Assembly (NCBI GenBank): GCA_038246575.1
Contig: JBBRVU010000053.1
Span: 1 to 21,933 of the forward strand
Origin: JACCUZ01 sp038246575
Lineage (GTDB): Bacteria > Actinomycetota > Actinomycetes > JACCUZ01
Length of the DNA: 21,933 bases
Direction of reading: 5' to 3'
Shown: positions 14,434-21,888 of the stretch, in pieces
Layout: every line of letters starts with the position of its first letter
Numbering within the stretch: position 1 is the first letter of the stretch
Made by a program: the position numbers and the translations under genes
The notes under the pieces: generated by a model
Told to the model about the DNA's origin: nothing
Database searches by the model: none
The model's input: the letters and a program-made list of their open reading frames with translations, nothing else

Positions 14434-15627
14434 TCAGGCGACGGCCTTGACCTCCCAGCCCAGCGGCCAGGGATTCGGCTGGCAGCCCGCGAGCCCCTTC
14501 GACTGCTGCGCCATCACCGGCGCCGGCCGGCCGCTGCCCGAGCAGCGGGAGTGTCCCCGTCCGAGCCAGTGGCCTGTCTCATGGTTGATCAACATCTGGC
14601 GGTACGTCAGGAGCTCACCCGGGAAGTAGGGCGATCCGGTGCTCCAGCGGGTGGCATTGAGCACCACGAAGCGCCCGGCGCGGCAGCTCCACCGGCTGGA
14701 GCAGAACGAGGCGAACGTGGGCACCTTGCTCGCCTGGGCCAAGACGACGGTGAAGTCACCGCCGTGGCTGACCTCGACGAAGCGCCGGTGCGACCGCCGC
14801 CAGCCCCGTGGGTCGTCGTAGGTGGCCGCGAGGACCGCACGCAACCGGTCCAGGTCGGCACCGACCGCGCCGCGGGTCGTGACGGAGTACGTGTGCAGCC
14901 GGACGACGTCCACCCGCGGCAGCGCCGCGGTGGCCCGCAGCACACCGGCGGAGGTCCGGCGGACGACCCGGAAGCGCGCAGACCCGATCGCGCCGAGCCG
15001 AACCCGGGCCGACCACGTGCCGACGGTGCCGTCGCTGCGGTCGGTGCCGACGGCAACGTCGGCCACCCGTCGCCACCCGGCGCCCATCTTGCGCTGCAAC
15101 CGGACCGTGGCGCCCGGCGGCGCTGGCGCCAGCGCGCCGGACAGGGTCACTCGGCGGCCGATCCCGACGAACCGGCGGTCGACCCTCGCGCTCAACGCTG
15201 CCCGCACCGTGACCCGGACCGGATGGCTCGCGACGCTGTCCGGGCCGGCATCCTGGCGCAGCCGCACGAGCGAGGTGGCGGCGGGCGCGAGCGGGAGCGC
15301 GACCGCCCCGGCTGGATCGCTGACGACCGGGCCCGACACCACCGTCCAGCTCCCTTCGGCGGTACGCACTTCGGCAACCACCGGGCTGCCGGCGACCGCG
15401 ACGCCGCCGGCATCCACGACCACGCCCGACACCGTGGTCGTCTCGCCGTACGTCACCCGCGATGCCGCGGCCGTTGCGGTCAGGGTCGCGTTCACCGATG
15501 TCAGTCGGGGCGAGGACGGCGGGCCGGTCACCGCAGTGGCCGAGGGCGGTCCGACCAGGCCGACGCCGGCGATCAGGGCGAACGCCAGCGAGCCGACGGC
15601 GGCCCGGGTGCGACGACGGTGGCTCAC
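14434..15627 (-). CDS. Secreted DUF3152 metzincin-like protein with Ig-like N-terminal domains
   Basis: This is a 397-residue exported protein. MSHRRRTRAAVGSLAFALIA and the following GVGLVGPPSATA form a signal peptide. About 40-215 looks like two bacterial Ig-like beta domains (VTYGETTTVSGVVVDAGG; RRVTLSGALAPAPPGATVRL). The C-terminal part is DUF3152. It carries HETGHWLGRGH at 349-359, the full HExxHxxGxxH zinc signature with E350 as the expected general base, and PVMAQQS, where M372 could be the metzincin Met-turn. Four cysteines in the C-terminal part may form disulphides. A zinc peptidase acting outside the cell is the natural inference, but substrates of DUF3152 are unknown to me. The GTG at 15627 is the start. 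The EAL gene ends 41 bases upstream, so the two may be co-transcribed. Confidence 0.87.
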   Translation of the reverse strand: MSHRRRTRAAVGSLAFALIAGVGLVGPPSATAVTGPPSSPRLTSVNATLTATAAASRVTYGETTTVSGVVVDAGGVAVAGSPVVAEVRTAEGSWTVVSGPVVSDPAGAVALPLAPAATSLVRLRQDAGPDSVASHPVRVTVRAALSARVDRRFVGIGRRVTLSGALAPAPPGATVRLQRKMGAGWRRVADVAVGTDRSDGTVGTWSARVRLGAIGSARFRVVRRTSAGVLRATAALPRVDVVRLHTYSVTTRGAVGADLDRLRAVLAATYDDPRGWRRSHRRFVEVSHGGDFTVVLAQASKVPTFASFCSSRWSCRAGRFVVLNATRWSTGSPYFPGELLTYRQMLINHETGHWLGRGHSRCSGSGRPAPVMAQQSKGLAGCQPNPWPLGWEVKAVA

Positions 15628-15668
15628 GGCAGCTCCGATGATCTCCGGGCGCGGGGACCCGCCGAACG

Positions 15669-16655
15669 TCAGACGCCGGAAGGTCGTACCGAGGCCATGT
15701 CGGCCGGTGCGTCGAGGATCTGGAGGGTGTCGGTCGGACCTGTTCCGGGCGGGACCTGCAGGCTCGACCAGTCCTGACCCAGCCAGCCCGCCCAGGCCAG
15801 GCGGTCCTGAGACGGTGGGGCGAGCAGGAATCCTTGGACGGCGTCGACGCCCAGCGAGCTGAGCGTGTCGAGCTCCCCGACGCGCTCCACACCCTCGGCA
15901 GTCACCGCGGCTCCCAGCTCGAGTGCCATCAGCACGATCGCGGTGACGAACGCCCGGCGGGCAGGGTCCTGGTCGATGTCGGTGAGCAGCGAGCGGTCCA
16001 GCTTGATGATGTCCGGGCGCAGCCGCAGCACGTGGTTGAAGGAGGCGTATCCCGCACCCGTGTCGTCCACGGCCAGCCGCATGCCCCGCTGCCGATAGGG
16101 CGTCAGCTCGGCGCTGATCTCGTCATAGCGGGTGACCGCGGCGTGCTCGGTGATCTCGACCACCAGCCGATCCATCGGCAGACCCGGCTCGGCGAGCATG
16201 GCGTGGAACGCAGGATCGAGCACCAACGCCGGCGAGGTGTTCACCGACAGGTAGGCGGCCAACGGGATGGGCGACGGCGCCCGCAGGAGGGCGAGCTGGG
16301 TGCCCAGGGCGAGCAGCTCGAGCTCGCTGCCAACACCCGAGGTGCGCGCCTCGGCGAACCACTGGTCCGGCGGCAGCCCGTCCGGGAAGCGCGCCAGCGC
16401 CTCGAAGCCCACCAGGCCCGAGGTCGTCAGGTCGATGATCGGCTGCAGGGCGACGTCCAGCCTCGAGGACTCGATGACCTCGCGGACGTGCCCGGCGGTT
16501 GCCGAACGGTGCCGGCGGTCCGCCACCACCGCGGCCAGCTCGCGTCGAGCCAGCTCGAGGTCATCGGGCTCGAGCAGCTCGAGGAGCTCGAGCAGGCTCC
16601 GGGCACCGGCACGCCGGGACCGCGGGCGACGCCGAGCGACCCAGCGACCACGCAT
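15669..16655 (-). CDS. EAL-domain cyclic-di-GMP phosphodiesterase
   Basis: The protein should hydrolyse c-di-GMP to pGpG, lowering the messenger that controls surface and polysaccharide functions. It is 328 residues: a basic, leucine-rich N-terminus (SLLELLELLEPDDLELARRE, about 20-39) and one EAL domain (about 55-290). All residues of the active EAL set are seen: E85 (FEALARF), N139 (YLSVNTSP), E167 and E170 (VVEITEH), D197-D198 (VDDTGAGY), K218 (IIKLDRS), E254 (TAEGVER) and Q274 (VQGF). Their spacing matches Pseudomonas RocR almost throughout. Loop 6 is DDTG rather than DDFG. There is no GGDEF or recognisable sensor domain. ATG at 16655 is preferred over GTG at 16664, because GAGGGG (16665-16670) is nine bases from the ATG but abuts the GTG. 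Confidence 0.9.
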   Translation of the reverse strand: MRGRWVARRRPRSRRAGARSLLELLELLEPDDLELARRELAAVVADRRHRSATAGHVREVIESSRLDVALQPIIDLTTSGLVGFEALARFPDGLPPDQWFAEARTSGVGSELELLALGTQLALLRAPSPIPLAAYLSVNTSPALVLDPAFHAMLAEPGLPMDRLVVEITEHAAVTRYDEISAELTPYRQRGMRLAVDDTGAGYASFNHVLRLRPDIIKLDRSLLTDIDQDPARRAFVTAIVLMALELGAAVTAEGVERVGELDTLSSLGVDAVQGFLLAPPSQDRLAWAGWLGQDWSSLQVPPGTGPTDTLQILDAPADMASVRPSGV

Positions 16656-16756
16656 GGACAACACCCCCTCGACCAGGCCCCGCCGCGTGCGCGGCAGACG
16701 TCCTGGGTCGCTCCCGGTGACAACGAGTGATCTGACGTTCGGTCATGACGATCTCG

Positions 16757-17242
16757 CTACGAGTGACGGACGTCCCGACTCATCCAGCGGTGCGGCAGGC
16801 CGGCGTCGTCGAAGACCTCACCGTACGCCGCGTAGCCCAGCCGCTCGTAGAAGCCGATGGCGTGTGTCTGGGCGGACAGCACCACCAGGGCCAGCCCACG
16901 GGCGGCGGCCCGGTCCTCGATGGCCGCCACCAACGCCACGCCGAGCCCGGTCCCCCGGGCCGCGCCGCTCACGGCCAGCCGACCCAGGTGCCCCACCGGT
17001 CCGAGGCCGGGCTCGCGGTCCGCGAAGCCCGGCTCCTCCACGACCAGCCGGCCTGCTCCCACGGCGTGGCCACCCGCGTACGCGATGAAGTGGTCGGCGC
17101 TCGCATCTAGCTCGTCGAGCTCCAGCTCGGCCGGGACACCCTGCTCGAGCACGAACACGTCGCGTCGCAGCGCGTAGGCCACGGCCCGGTCCGCCTCGGT
17201 GCACACAAGCTCGACGCGCGGCAGGCCGGCCGATGTCGTCAT
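16757..17242 (-). CDS. GNAT family N-acetyltransferase (ElaA/YjcF-like)
   Basis: A 161-residue single-domain acetyl-CoA transferase. RRDVFVLEQGVPAELELDEL (26-45) followed by DHFIAY is the pattern of the YjcF/ElaA-type subgroup. Motif A is LGRLAVSGAARGTGLGVAL (86-104), with the pyrophosphate-binding RGTGLG loop at 96-101. FYERLGYAAYGEVFDDAGLPH (131-151) closes the domain. The substrate cannot be told from sequence. The ATG at 17242 overlaps the rluD stop as ATGA, so it is translationally coupled to rluD; a longer in-frame form reading into rluD is rejected. Confidence 0.9.
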   Translation of the reverse strand: MTTSAGLPRVELVCTEADRAVAYALRRDVFVLEQGVPAELELDELDASADHFIAYAGGHAVGAGRLVVEEPGFADREPGLGPVGHLGRLAVSGAARGTGLGVALVAAIEDRAAARGLALVVLSAQTHAIGFYERLGYAAYGEVFDDAGLPHRWMSRDVRHS

Positions 17243-18168
17243 TCCTCGGACCGCAGCCGGCGCAACGACTCGCTCAGGTCGTCCGGGTAGTCGCTGGTGA
17301 AGGAGACCCGCTCGCCGGTGCCCGGGTGGTCGAACGCGAGCCGGACCGCGTGCAGCCACTGGCGGGTGGCACCCAGCCGAGTGGCCAGGATGGGGTCGGC
17401 ACCGTAGGTGAGGTCGCCGACGCAGGGATGGCGCAGCGCGGCCATGTGCACCCGGATCTGGTGGGTCCGACCCGTCTCAAGCGAGACCTCGAGCAGGCTG
17501 GCCGAACGATGCGCCTCCAGTGTGTCGTATTGCGTGACGCTGGGCTTCCCGTCGGCGACCACCGCCCACTTGTAGTTGTGGGTCGGATGGCGGTCGATGG
17601 GTGCGTCCACCGTCCCGCGCAGCGGGTCGGGGTGGCCCTGCACGAGCGCGTGGTAGGTCTTGTCCACCTCGCGGGCCTTGAACGCCCGCTTGAGCGAGGT
17701 GTAGGCCCGCTCGGACTTCGCCACGACCATCAGACCACTGGTCCCGACGTCGAGGCGGTGCACGACGCCCTGCCGCTCCGCCGCTCCGCTGGTCGACACG
17801 CGGAACCCGGCACCGGCGAGGCCACCGACCACCGTCGGCCCGGTCCAGCCCGGGCTCGGGTGCGCGGCCACACCGACGGGCTTGTCGACGACGACGATGT
17901 CGTCGTCGTCGTGGACGACGGTCATCCCGGGCACCGGCTCGGCGTCGATGGTCGGCGCGCTCGCGGGCGGCGGGATGGTGACCTCGAGCCACGCGCCGCT
18001 GTGCAGCCGGTCGGACTTGGCCCCTGGGACACCGTCGACGAGCACGTCACCCGAGCTGACGAGCTCGGCGGCCTTGGTCCGGGAGAAGCCGAAGAGCCGG
18101 GACAGGGCCGAGTCCAGCCGCTCGCCGTCCAGCCCCTCGGGCACGGGCAGCGTTCGGTGGTCGGTCAC
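17239..18168 (-). CDS. rluD: RluD-type 23S rRNA pseudouridine synthase
   Basis: A 309-residue RluA/RluD-family enzyme. An S4 RNA-binding domain is at about 12-65 (RLDSALSRLFGFSRTKAAEL, then GDVLVDG). The catalytic domain has IVVVDKPVGVAAHPS (91-105), the catalytic D140 in VVHRLDVGTSG, and GRTHQIRVHMA, typical of the family. RluD modifies the helix 69 loop of 23S rRNA in E. coli; the exact target here is inferred. The GTG at 18168 is preceded at six bases by TATCCT and has no Shine-Dalgarno, suggesting a leaderless transcript independent of the sugar-transferase gene, which ends 22 bases upstream. Neighbouring lspA and dnaE fit the order I associate with actinobacterial chromosomes. The symbol is by family. 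Confidence 0.93.
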   Translation of the reverse strand: MTDHRTLPVPEGLDGERLDSALSRLFGFSRTKAAELVSSGDVLVDGVPGAKSDRLHSGAWLEVTIPPPASAPTIDAEPVPGMTVVHDDDDIVVVDKPVGVAAHPSPGWTGPTVVGGLAGAGFRVSTSGAAERQGVVHRLDVGTSGLMVVAKSERAYTSLKRAFKAREVDKTYHALVQGHPDPLRGTVDAPIDRHPTHNYKWAVVADGKPSVTQYDTLEAHRSASLLEVSLETGRTHQIRVHMAALRHPCVGDLTYGADPILATRLGATRQWLHAVRLAFDHPGTGERVSFTSDYPDDLSESLRRLRSEE

Positions 18169-18174
18169 CCCAGG

Positions 18175-18180
18175 AGGATA
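18175..18180 (-). promoter_or_regulatory. Candidate -10 element for a leaderless rluD transcript
   Basis: The minus strand reads TATCCT, a good TANNNT match, ending six bases before the GTG of rluD. It lies in the 22-base gap after the sugar-transferase stop. No -35 was recognised. Motif match only. Confidence 0.45.
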
Positions 18181-18190
18181 GGGCCGACGG

Positions 18191-19714
18191 TCAGTAGGCC
18201 CCGCGACTGGTGATCACTGCGGACAGGGTCTTCCACAGGATCTGGATGTCACCGGTGAAGGACCAGTTCTCCACGTAGTAGAGGTCGAGCCGGACGCTGT
18301 CTTCCCACGACAGGTCGGAGCGGCCGCTGACCTGCCAGAGGCCGGTGATCCCGGGCTTGACGAGCAAGCGGCGCGCCGTCGTGCGCCCCCAGCTCTCGGT
18401 CTCGCTGGGCAGCGCGGGTCGAGGCCCGACCAGGCTCATGTTGCCGACCGCGACGTTGACCAGCTGCGGGAGCTCGTCCAGGCTGATCCGGCGCAGCAGC
18501 CGACCCACCCGGGTCACCCGCGGGTCGTCCCGCAGCTTGAACAGGACCTCGTTGCTCTGGTTGTGCGCCCACAGCTCATCGAGGCGCCGCTCCGCGTCGA
18601 CCACCATCGTGCGGAACTTGTAGACGGTGAAGACATGACCGTCGCGTCCGACGCGAACCTGCCGGAACACGACCGGGCCGACGCTGGTGAGCTTGATCGC
18701 GAGGGCGATGAGCAGCAGCAGCGGGCTGAGCACGATGAGCGCGGCAGCGGCGACCACCCGGTCGAAGGCTTCCTTCATGACCCGGGTCGGGCCGGTGAAC
18801 TCGGGCTGCTCCACGTAGAGCAGCTGAAGACCCGAGACGGGACGGACATGGACGCGGGGGCCGGCGACATCGGTCAGGGCCGGCGCCACGACGAGGTCGA
18901 CGTCAGCACCCTCAAGCTCCCAGCCCAGGCGCTTGAGGACACCACTGGTCAGGCCGCGCGAGGCGGTTACCGCGACGGTGTCCGCCCCGAGGCGGGCCAC
19001 CGCCTCGGGCACTCCGGTCAGCGAGCCGACGATCGGGACCGAGCAGCCTTCAACGGCATCACCCGGCGGTATGCAGGCACCCACGACCTTGAGGCCGGCG
19101 TACGGCGCGCGCTCGAGCTCCGCGACGAGGGCCTCGACCTCCTCGCGACCTCCGACCGCGAGCACGCGATGCGACCAGCCGTCGGAGTGTCGGCGCATCC
19201 GGTGCAACACCTTGCGCGCCGCCCAGCGTCCGACCAGCAGCAGGCCGGTGCCCATGACGAAGGCCAGGCCGAGGGCCTGCCGGGAGAACTGGAACTTGGT
19301 CATGTAGGCCGCGACGGCCACCAGGCCCCAGAAGTAGACGCTGGCTCGCACGACCCGCCGGTACTCGTCGCCGCCGACGCCCAGAACCCGGCCCTCGTAG
19401 GTCCGGGTGAGCAGCAGCGCGAAGGCCCAGGCCGCCGCTACCGCCGGACCGAGGACGAGGTACGAGGAGGGGCGCAGGTTCTGCCACTCCCCCCCGATCG
19501 TCACGGTCTTGTCCGAGGGGCCGAAGACGACGCCGAGCGCGACGGCGACGGACACGGACACGATGACGGCGTCGAGCAGGAAGAGCCGCCGGGACAGCCG
19601 GGTGAGCCAGCGCCGATCGATGGCGCCGGTGCTGCCGGTGACGGAGAGGAAGGACCGCGGCGGTTCGACGACCGGCGTGCGCGAACGCACGCGATCAGGC
19701 AGAACCGAGGTCAT
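18191..19714 (-). CDS. Polyprenyl-phosphate sugar-phosphate transferase (exopolysaccharide initiation)
   Basis: The enzyme moves a sugar-1-phosphate from a nucleotide sugar to undecaprenyl (or decaprenyl) phosphate at the inner face of the membrane, the first step of polysaccharide or glycoconjugate assembly. It is 507 residues, WbaP-like: N-terminal membrane segments at about 45-65, 85-104, 125-140 and 148-163, a Rossmann-like domain at about 180-290 (HRVLAVGGREEVEALV), a further hydrophobic helix at 320-342, then the catalytic bacterial-sugar-transferase domain. Catalytic features are KFRTM (366-370), RRISLDELPQLVN (408-420) with the Asp-Glu dyad D413-E414, MSLVGPRP (426-433) and KPGITGLWQVSGRS (453-466). 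AGGAGAG (19720-19726), five bases from the ATG at 19714, fixes the start. No glycosyltransferases, flippase or polymerase lie nearby, so its pathway is elsewhere. Confidence 0.93.
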   Translation of the reverse strand: MTSVLPDRVRSRTPVVEPPRSFLSVTGSTGAIDRRWLTRLSRRLFLLDAVIVSVSVAVALGVVFGPSDKTVTIGGEWQNLRPSSYLVLGPAVAAAWAFALLLTRTYEGRVLGVGGDEYRRVVRASVYFWGLVAVAAYMTKFQFSRQALGLAFVMGTGLLLVGRWAARKVLHRMRRHSDGWSHRVLAVGGREEVEALVAELERAPYAGLKVVGACIPPGDAVEGCSVPIVGSLTGVPEAVARLGADTVAVTASRGLTSGVLKRLGWELEGADVDLVVAPALTDVAGPRVHVRPVSGLQLLYVEQPEFTGPTRVMKEAFDRVVAAAALIVLSPLLLLIALAIKLTSVGPVVFRQVRVGRDGHVFTVYKFRTMVVDAERRLDELWAHNQSNEVLFKLRDDPRVTRVGRLLRRISLDELPQLVNVAVGNMSLVGPRPALPSETESWGRTTARRLLVKPGITGLWQVSGRSDLSWEDSVRLDLYYVENWSFTGDIQILWKTLSAVITSRGAY

Positions 19715-19719
19715 GCGTT

Positions 19720-19726
19720 CTCTCCT
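19720..19726 (-). promoter_or_regulatory. Strong ribosome binding site of the sugar-transferase gene
   Basis: The minus strand reads AGGAGAG, with a five-base spacer to the ATG at 19714. It decides that start against a longer in-frame reading that begins at 19915 and lacks family similarity. It contrasts with the leaderless or overlap-coupled starts around it. Confidence 0.8.
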
Positions 19727-19942
19727 GAGGTCGGGGGCACCGGTCCGGCCGGCGTGTCGCAACGTCCGAGCGGGCGGGGGGAGATGGATCGGAGCCGTCC
19801 CAGGGTACTCGTCGGTGATCGGCGCGCCATCCTGGAGCACATTGAAGCAGATAACACGAAATGCCCGAAATAGGCGGAATGCGGGGTACGGGTGTCCCCG
19901 ATAGCGGTCATGCAACTGAAGACTCCCGGGAGAGCCGACCGG

Positions 19943-20572
19943 TTACCTCGACTTTGCGGCCGGTCCGCCCGGCTCGTCGCTGGGCTGGTCGGGGCGCTCC
20001 GCGGTGGCCTCGGCACCGGGCTCCGCGGTCGCCTCGGCGCCTGGGCCGTCCCAGGGCACTCCACGGGCCGACAGGGCGACCATGAGCACCGCGGCCAGCA
20101 CGATTGCCGAGTCGGCCAGGTTGAACACCGGCCAGCGCGGCAGCTCGAGGAAGTCCACGACATGACCTCGGCCGGGGGCAGGGTCGCGGAAGAGCCGGTC
20201 CAACAGGTTGCCCATCGCTCCGCCCAGGACCAGCCCCAGCGCGCCCGCCCAGCGCGCGCTGTGCAGCCGTCGTGCCATCCGCAGGATGACCACGATCACC
20301 GCCACCGCGATAACGGTCAGCACGATGGTGAGTCCCTGGGCCATGCCGAACGCGGCTCCCGGGTTGCGGATCAGCCGCAGGGTCAGGACGCCCCCGAGCA
20401 GCTCGATCGGCGCGCGACCGGAGAGCTCGCGTACCGCGAGGTACTTGCTGCCGATGTCGAGCGCCAGCACGACGCCGGCAACGCCGAGCAGCAGTGGCAA
20501 ACGCCCGGCGCCGCGGGCTGTTGTGGCGTCGCCGGGACTGTCGCCTACCGGCGTTCCTCCCGCTGCTTGCAT
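19943..20572 (-). CDS. lspA: Signal peptidase II (prolipoprotein signal peptidase)
   Basis: LspA cleaves the signal peptide of lipoproteins after diacylglyceryl modification of the cysteine; it is an aspartyl protease in the inner membrane. The 209-residue protein has four membrane segments (about 25-43, 60-78, 81-98 and 107-122/148-168). D39 and K43 lie in LALDIGSK, and N70 in IRNPGAAFG. The catalytic aspartates are D125 (GNLLDRL) and D154 (FNLADSAI). A hydrophilic C-terminal tail has PGAEATAE repeated. The ATG at 20572 gives the usual N-terminus (MQAAGGTPVGD) and overlaps the upstream zinc-finger gene by 28 bases; a GTG at 20581 is the alternative. No good Shine-Dalgarno was seen, so coupling to the upstream gene is likely. 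Confidence 0.95.
   Translation of the reverse strand: MQAAGGTPVGDSPGDATTARGAGRLPLLLGVAGVVLALDIGSKYLAVRELSGRAPIELLGGVLTLRLIRNPGAAFGMAQGLTIVLTVIAVAVIVVILRMARRLHSARWAGALGLVLGGAMGNLLDRLFRDPAPGRGHVVDFLELPRWPVFNLADSAIVLAAVLMVALSARGVPWDGPGAEATAEPGAEATAERPDQPSDEPGGPAAKSR
19997..20044. repeat. 24-bp tandem duplication in the lspA 3' end
   Basis: Two adjacent 24-bp units, 19997-20020 and 20021-20044, match at 21 of 24 positions, both starting CTCCGCGGT. They encode the repeated GAEATAEP-type octapeptide in the cytoplasmic tail of LspA, outside the catalytic core. Confidence 0.85.
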
Positions 20573-21876
20573 GTCATGCACAACGTGGCCCGCGGGAAGA
20601 CCTGCAGGCGCGCCTTGCCGATCGGATTGCCACAGTTCTCGCAGACGCCGTAGGTGCGGTTGTCGATGCGCGCGAGCGCGTGCTCGGCCTGGACCAGCAT
20701 GTCACGGGTGTTGTTGGCCAAGGACATCTCGTGCTCGCGCTCGAACGTCTTGCTGCCCGCGTCCGCGGCGTCGTCGCCCGCCCCGTCGCCCGAGTCACGC
20801 AACATGTCGTCGATCTCGTGCTCGGCGAGGTCCAGCTCATCGCGGAGGCGTCGGATCTCCCCCTGAAGCTCGGACCGGACCTCGTTGAGCTCGGCCTTGG
20901 TCCACGGGTCCTCGTCGGCCCGTACGACCAGGGCTTGCGGCGTTGTCGGCACACCCGGTGCAGCGGCTCTCTTGCGGGCCGAGGACACCTTGGACGTCTG
21001 CTGCTTGGCCGACTCGATGGGCAGCCCGTCCATGTGCCGCTTGCGGGCTGCCGTCGTGGACCGGCTGCTCGGAGCCGGGCTCGCGGCCTTGGGCGCAGCC
21101 GACGCGGGTGCGGCCTCGGACTTGGACTTGGCCGTGGCCTTGGCGGCGGGCTTCGACGCGGCGGCTCCGGTCGGCGTGGCCTTCTTCGTCGCGGCCTTGC
21201 CCGGCGCCTTGGGCGCGGCCTTCGCCGGAGCCGTGGACGTCTTGTCCTTCGTCGCCACCTTCGCCGGCGCCCGAGAGGCCGTTGACGTGGCTGGAGCCTT
21301 CTTCGCCGTCGACTTCTTCGCTGCGGTCGTCGCCTTCTTGCTCACAGCGTTCGGCGGCGCCTTGGTCGCCGCGTTCCTCGACCTGGTCTTGGCGGGCGCC
21401 TTCTTCGCCGTGGTCCTGGCGGGCGCCTTCGACGTCGACTTCTTGGCCGGCCTGGACGAACCGTTCCTGGCAGGTGCCTTCTTCGCCGTGGCCGCGGCGG
21501 GTGCCTTCTTGGACGCAGCCTTCTTCGCGGGTGCCTTCTTCGTCGGAGCCTTGGTCACGGCCTTCTTCGCCGTGGCCTTGGCCGGAGCCTTCTTCACCGG
21601 TGCCTTCTTGATCGGAGCCGCCTTCTTGGTGGTCGAGGTCTTGCCGGCCGCCCGGGCGGGGGCCGTCTTCCTGGACGTCGCCTTCTTGGCCGTCTTCTTG
21701 ACCACCGTCTTCTTGCCTGCCGTCGTCGCGGCCGTGCTGATCGAGCGGCGGCTGGCGTCGGCGCTCACCGTGGCGGCAGGCCTGCGCAGCGCCTGCCGGG
21801 CAGCCGAGACCACGGCCACGACCCGCTGTGCGCGACCCCTGGTGACCATGCCCGTACTCGACTCTTGGTCCGCCAT
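20545..21876 (-). CDS. DksA/TraR-type C4 zinc-finger protein with a long histone-H1-like lysine/alanine-rich arm
   Basis: The protein is 443 residues with two unlike halves. Residues about 50-265 are a low-complexity Lys/Ala/Pro/Thr arm built on KKAPAKKA-like units (KKAPVKKAPAKATAKKA; PTKKAPAKKAASKKAPA), like histone H1 tails or the C-terminal tail of mycobacterial HupB. Residues about 320-440 are a DksA/TraR-like module: a coiled coil (LNEVRSELQGEIRRLRDEL), an acidic tip (DGAGDDAADAG), a second helix (SLANNTRDMLVQAEHALARI), then the zinc finger C412-C415 and C433-C436 (CENCGNPIG; CMTC). It may bind RNA polymerase through the coiled coil and DNA through the arm; that is inference. The strict DksA tip motif DxxDxA is not clear. 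AAGGGGG (21882-21888), five bases from the ATG at 21876, fixes the start. Confidence 0.9.
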   Translation of the reverse strand: MADQESSTGMVTRGRAQRVVAVVSAARQALRRPAATVSADASRRSISTAATTAGKKTVVKKTAKKATSRKTAPARAAGKTSTTKKAAPIKKAPVKKAPAKATAKKAVTKAPTKKAPAKKAASKKAPAAATAKKAPARNGSSRPAKKSTSKAPARTTAKKAPAKTRSRNAATKAPPNAVSKKATTAAKKSTAKKAPATSTASRAPAKVATKDKTSTAPAKAAPKAPGKAATKKATPTGAAASKPAAKATAKSKSEAAPASAAPKAASPAPSSRSTTAARKRHMDGLPIESAKQQTSKVSSARKRAAAPGVPTTPQALVVRADEDPWTKAELNEVRSELQGEIRRLRDELDLAEHEIDDMLRDSGDGAGDDAADAGSKTFEREHEMSLANNTRDMLVQAEHALARIDNRTYGVCENCGNPIGKARLQVFPRATLCMTCKQREERR

Positions 21877-21881
21877 CTCGG

Positions 21882-21888
21882 CCCCCTT
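21882..21888 (-). promoter_or_regulatory. Ribosome binding site of the DksA/TraR-like gene
   Basis: The minus strand reads AAGGGGG with a five-base spacer to the ATG at 21876. It supports MADQESSTGM as the N-terminus rather than an in-frame start at 21924. Confidence 0.65.

Noticed and set aside
17886..17911. A 12-bp perfect palindrome inside rluD
   Set aside because: It comes from runs of Asp (GAC) and Val (GTC) codons, which are reverse complements, in the family segment DDDDIVVVDKP. Protein coding explains it.
18563..19873. A 436-codon plus-strand frame opposite the sugar-transferase gene
   Set aside because: Low-complexity Arg/Gly/Asp/His composition and full overlap with a well-supported gene on the other strand.
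19882..19900. CGGGG/CCCCG short inverted repeat downstream of lspA as a terminator
   Set aside because: Only a 5-bp stem with a 9-nt loop and no U-run; common by chance in DNA this GC-rich.
20983..21730. The repetitive GCC/TTC-rich stretch considered as a CRISPR or satellite array
   Set aside because: Units are irregular in length and spacing and stay in one frame as Lys/Ala-rich protein; there are no constant repeats with variable spacers.
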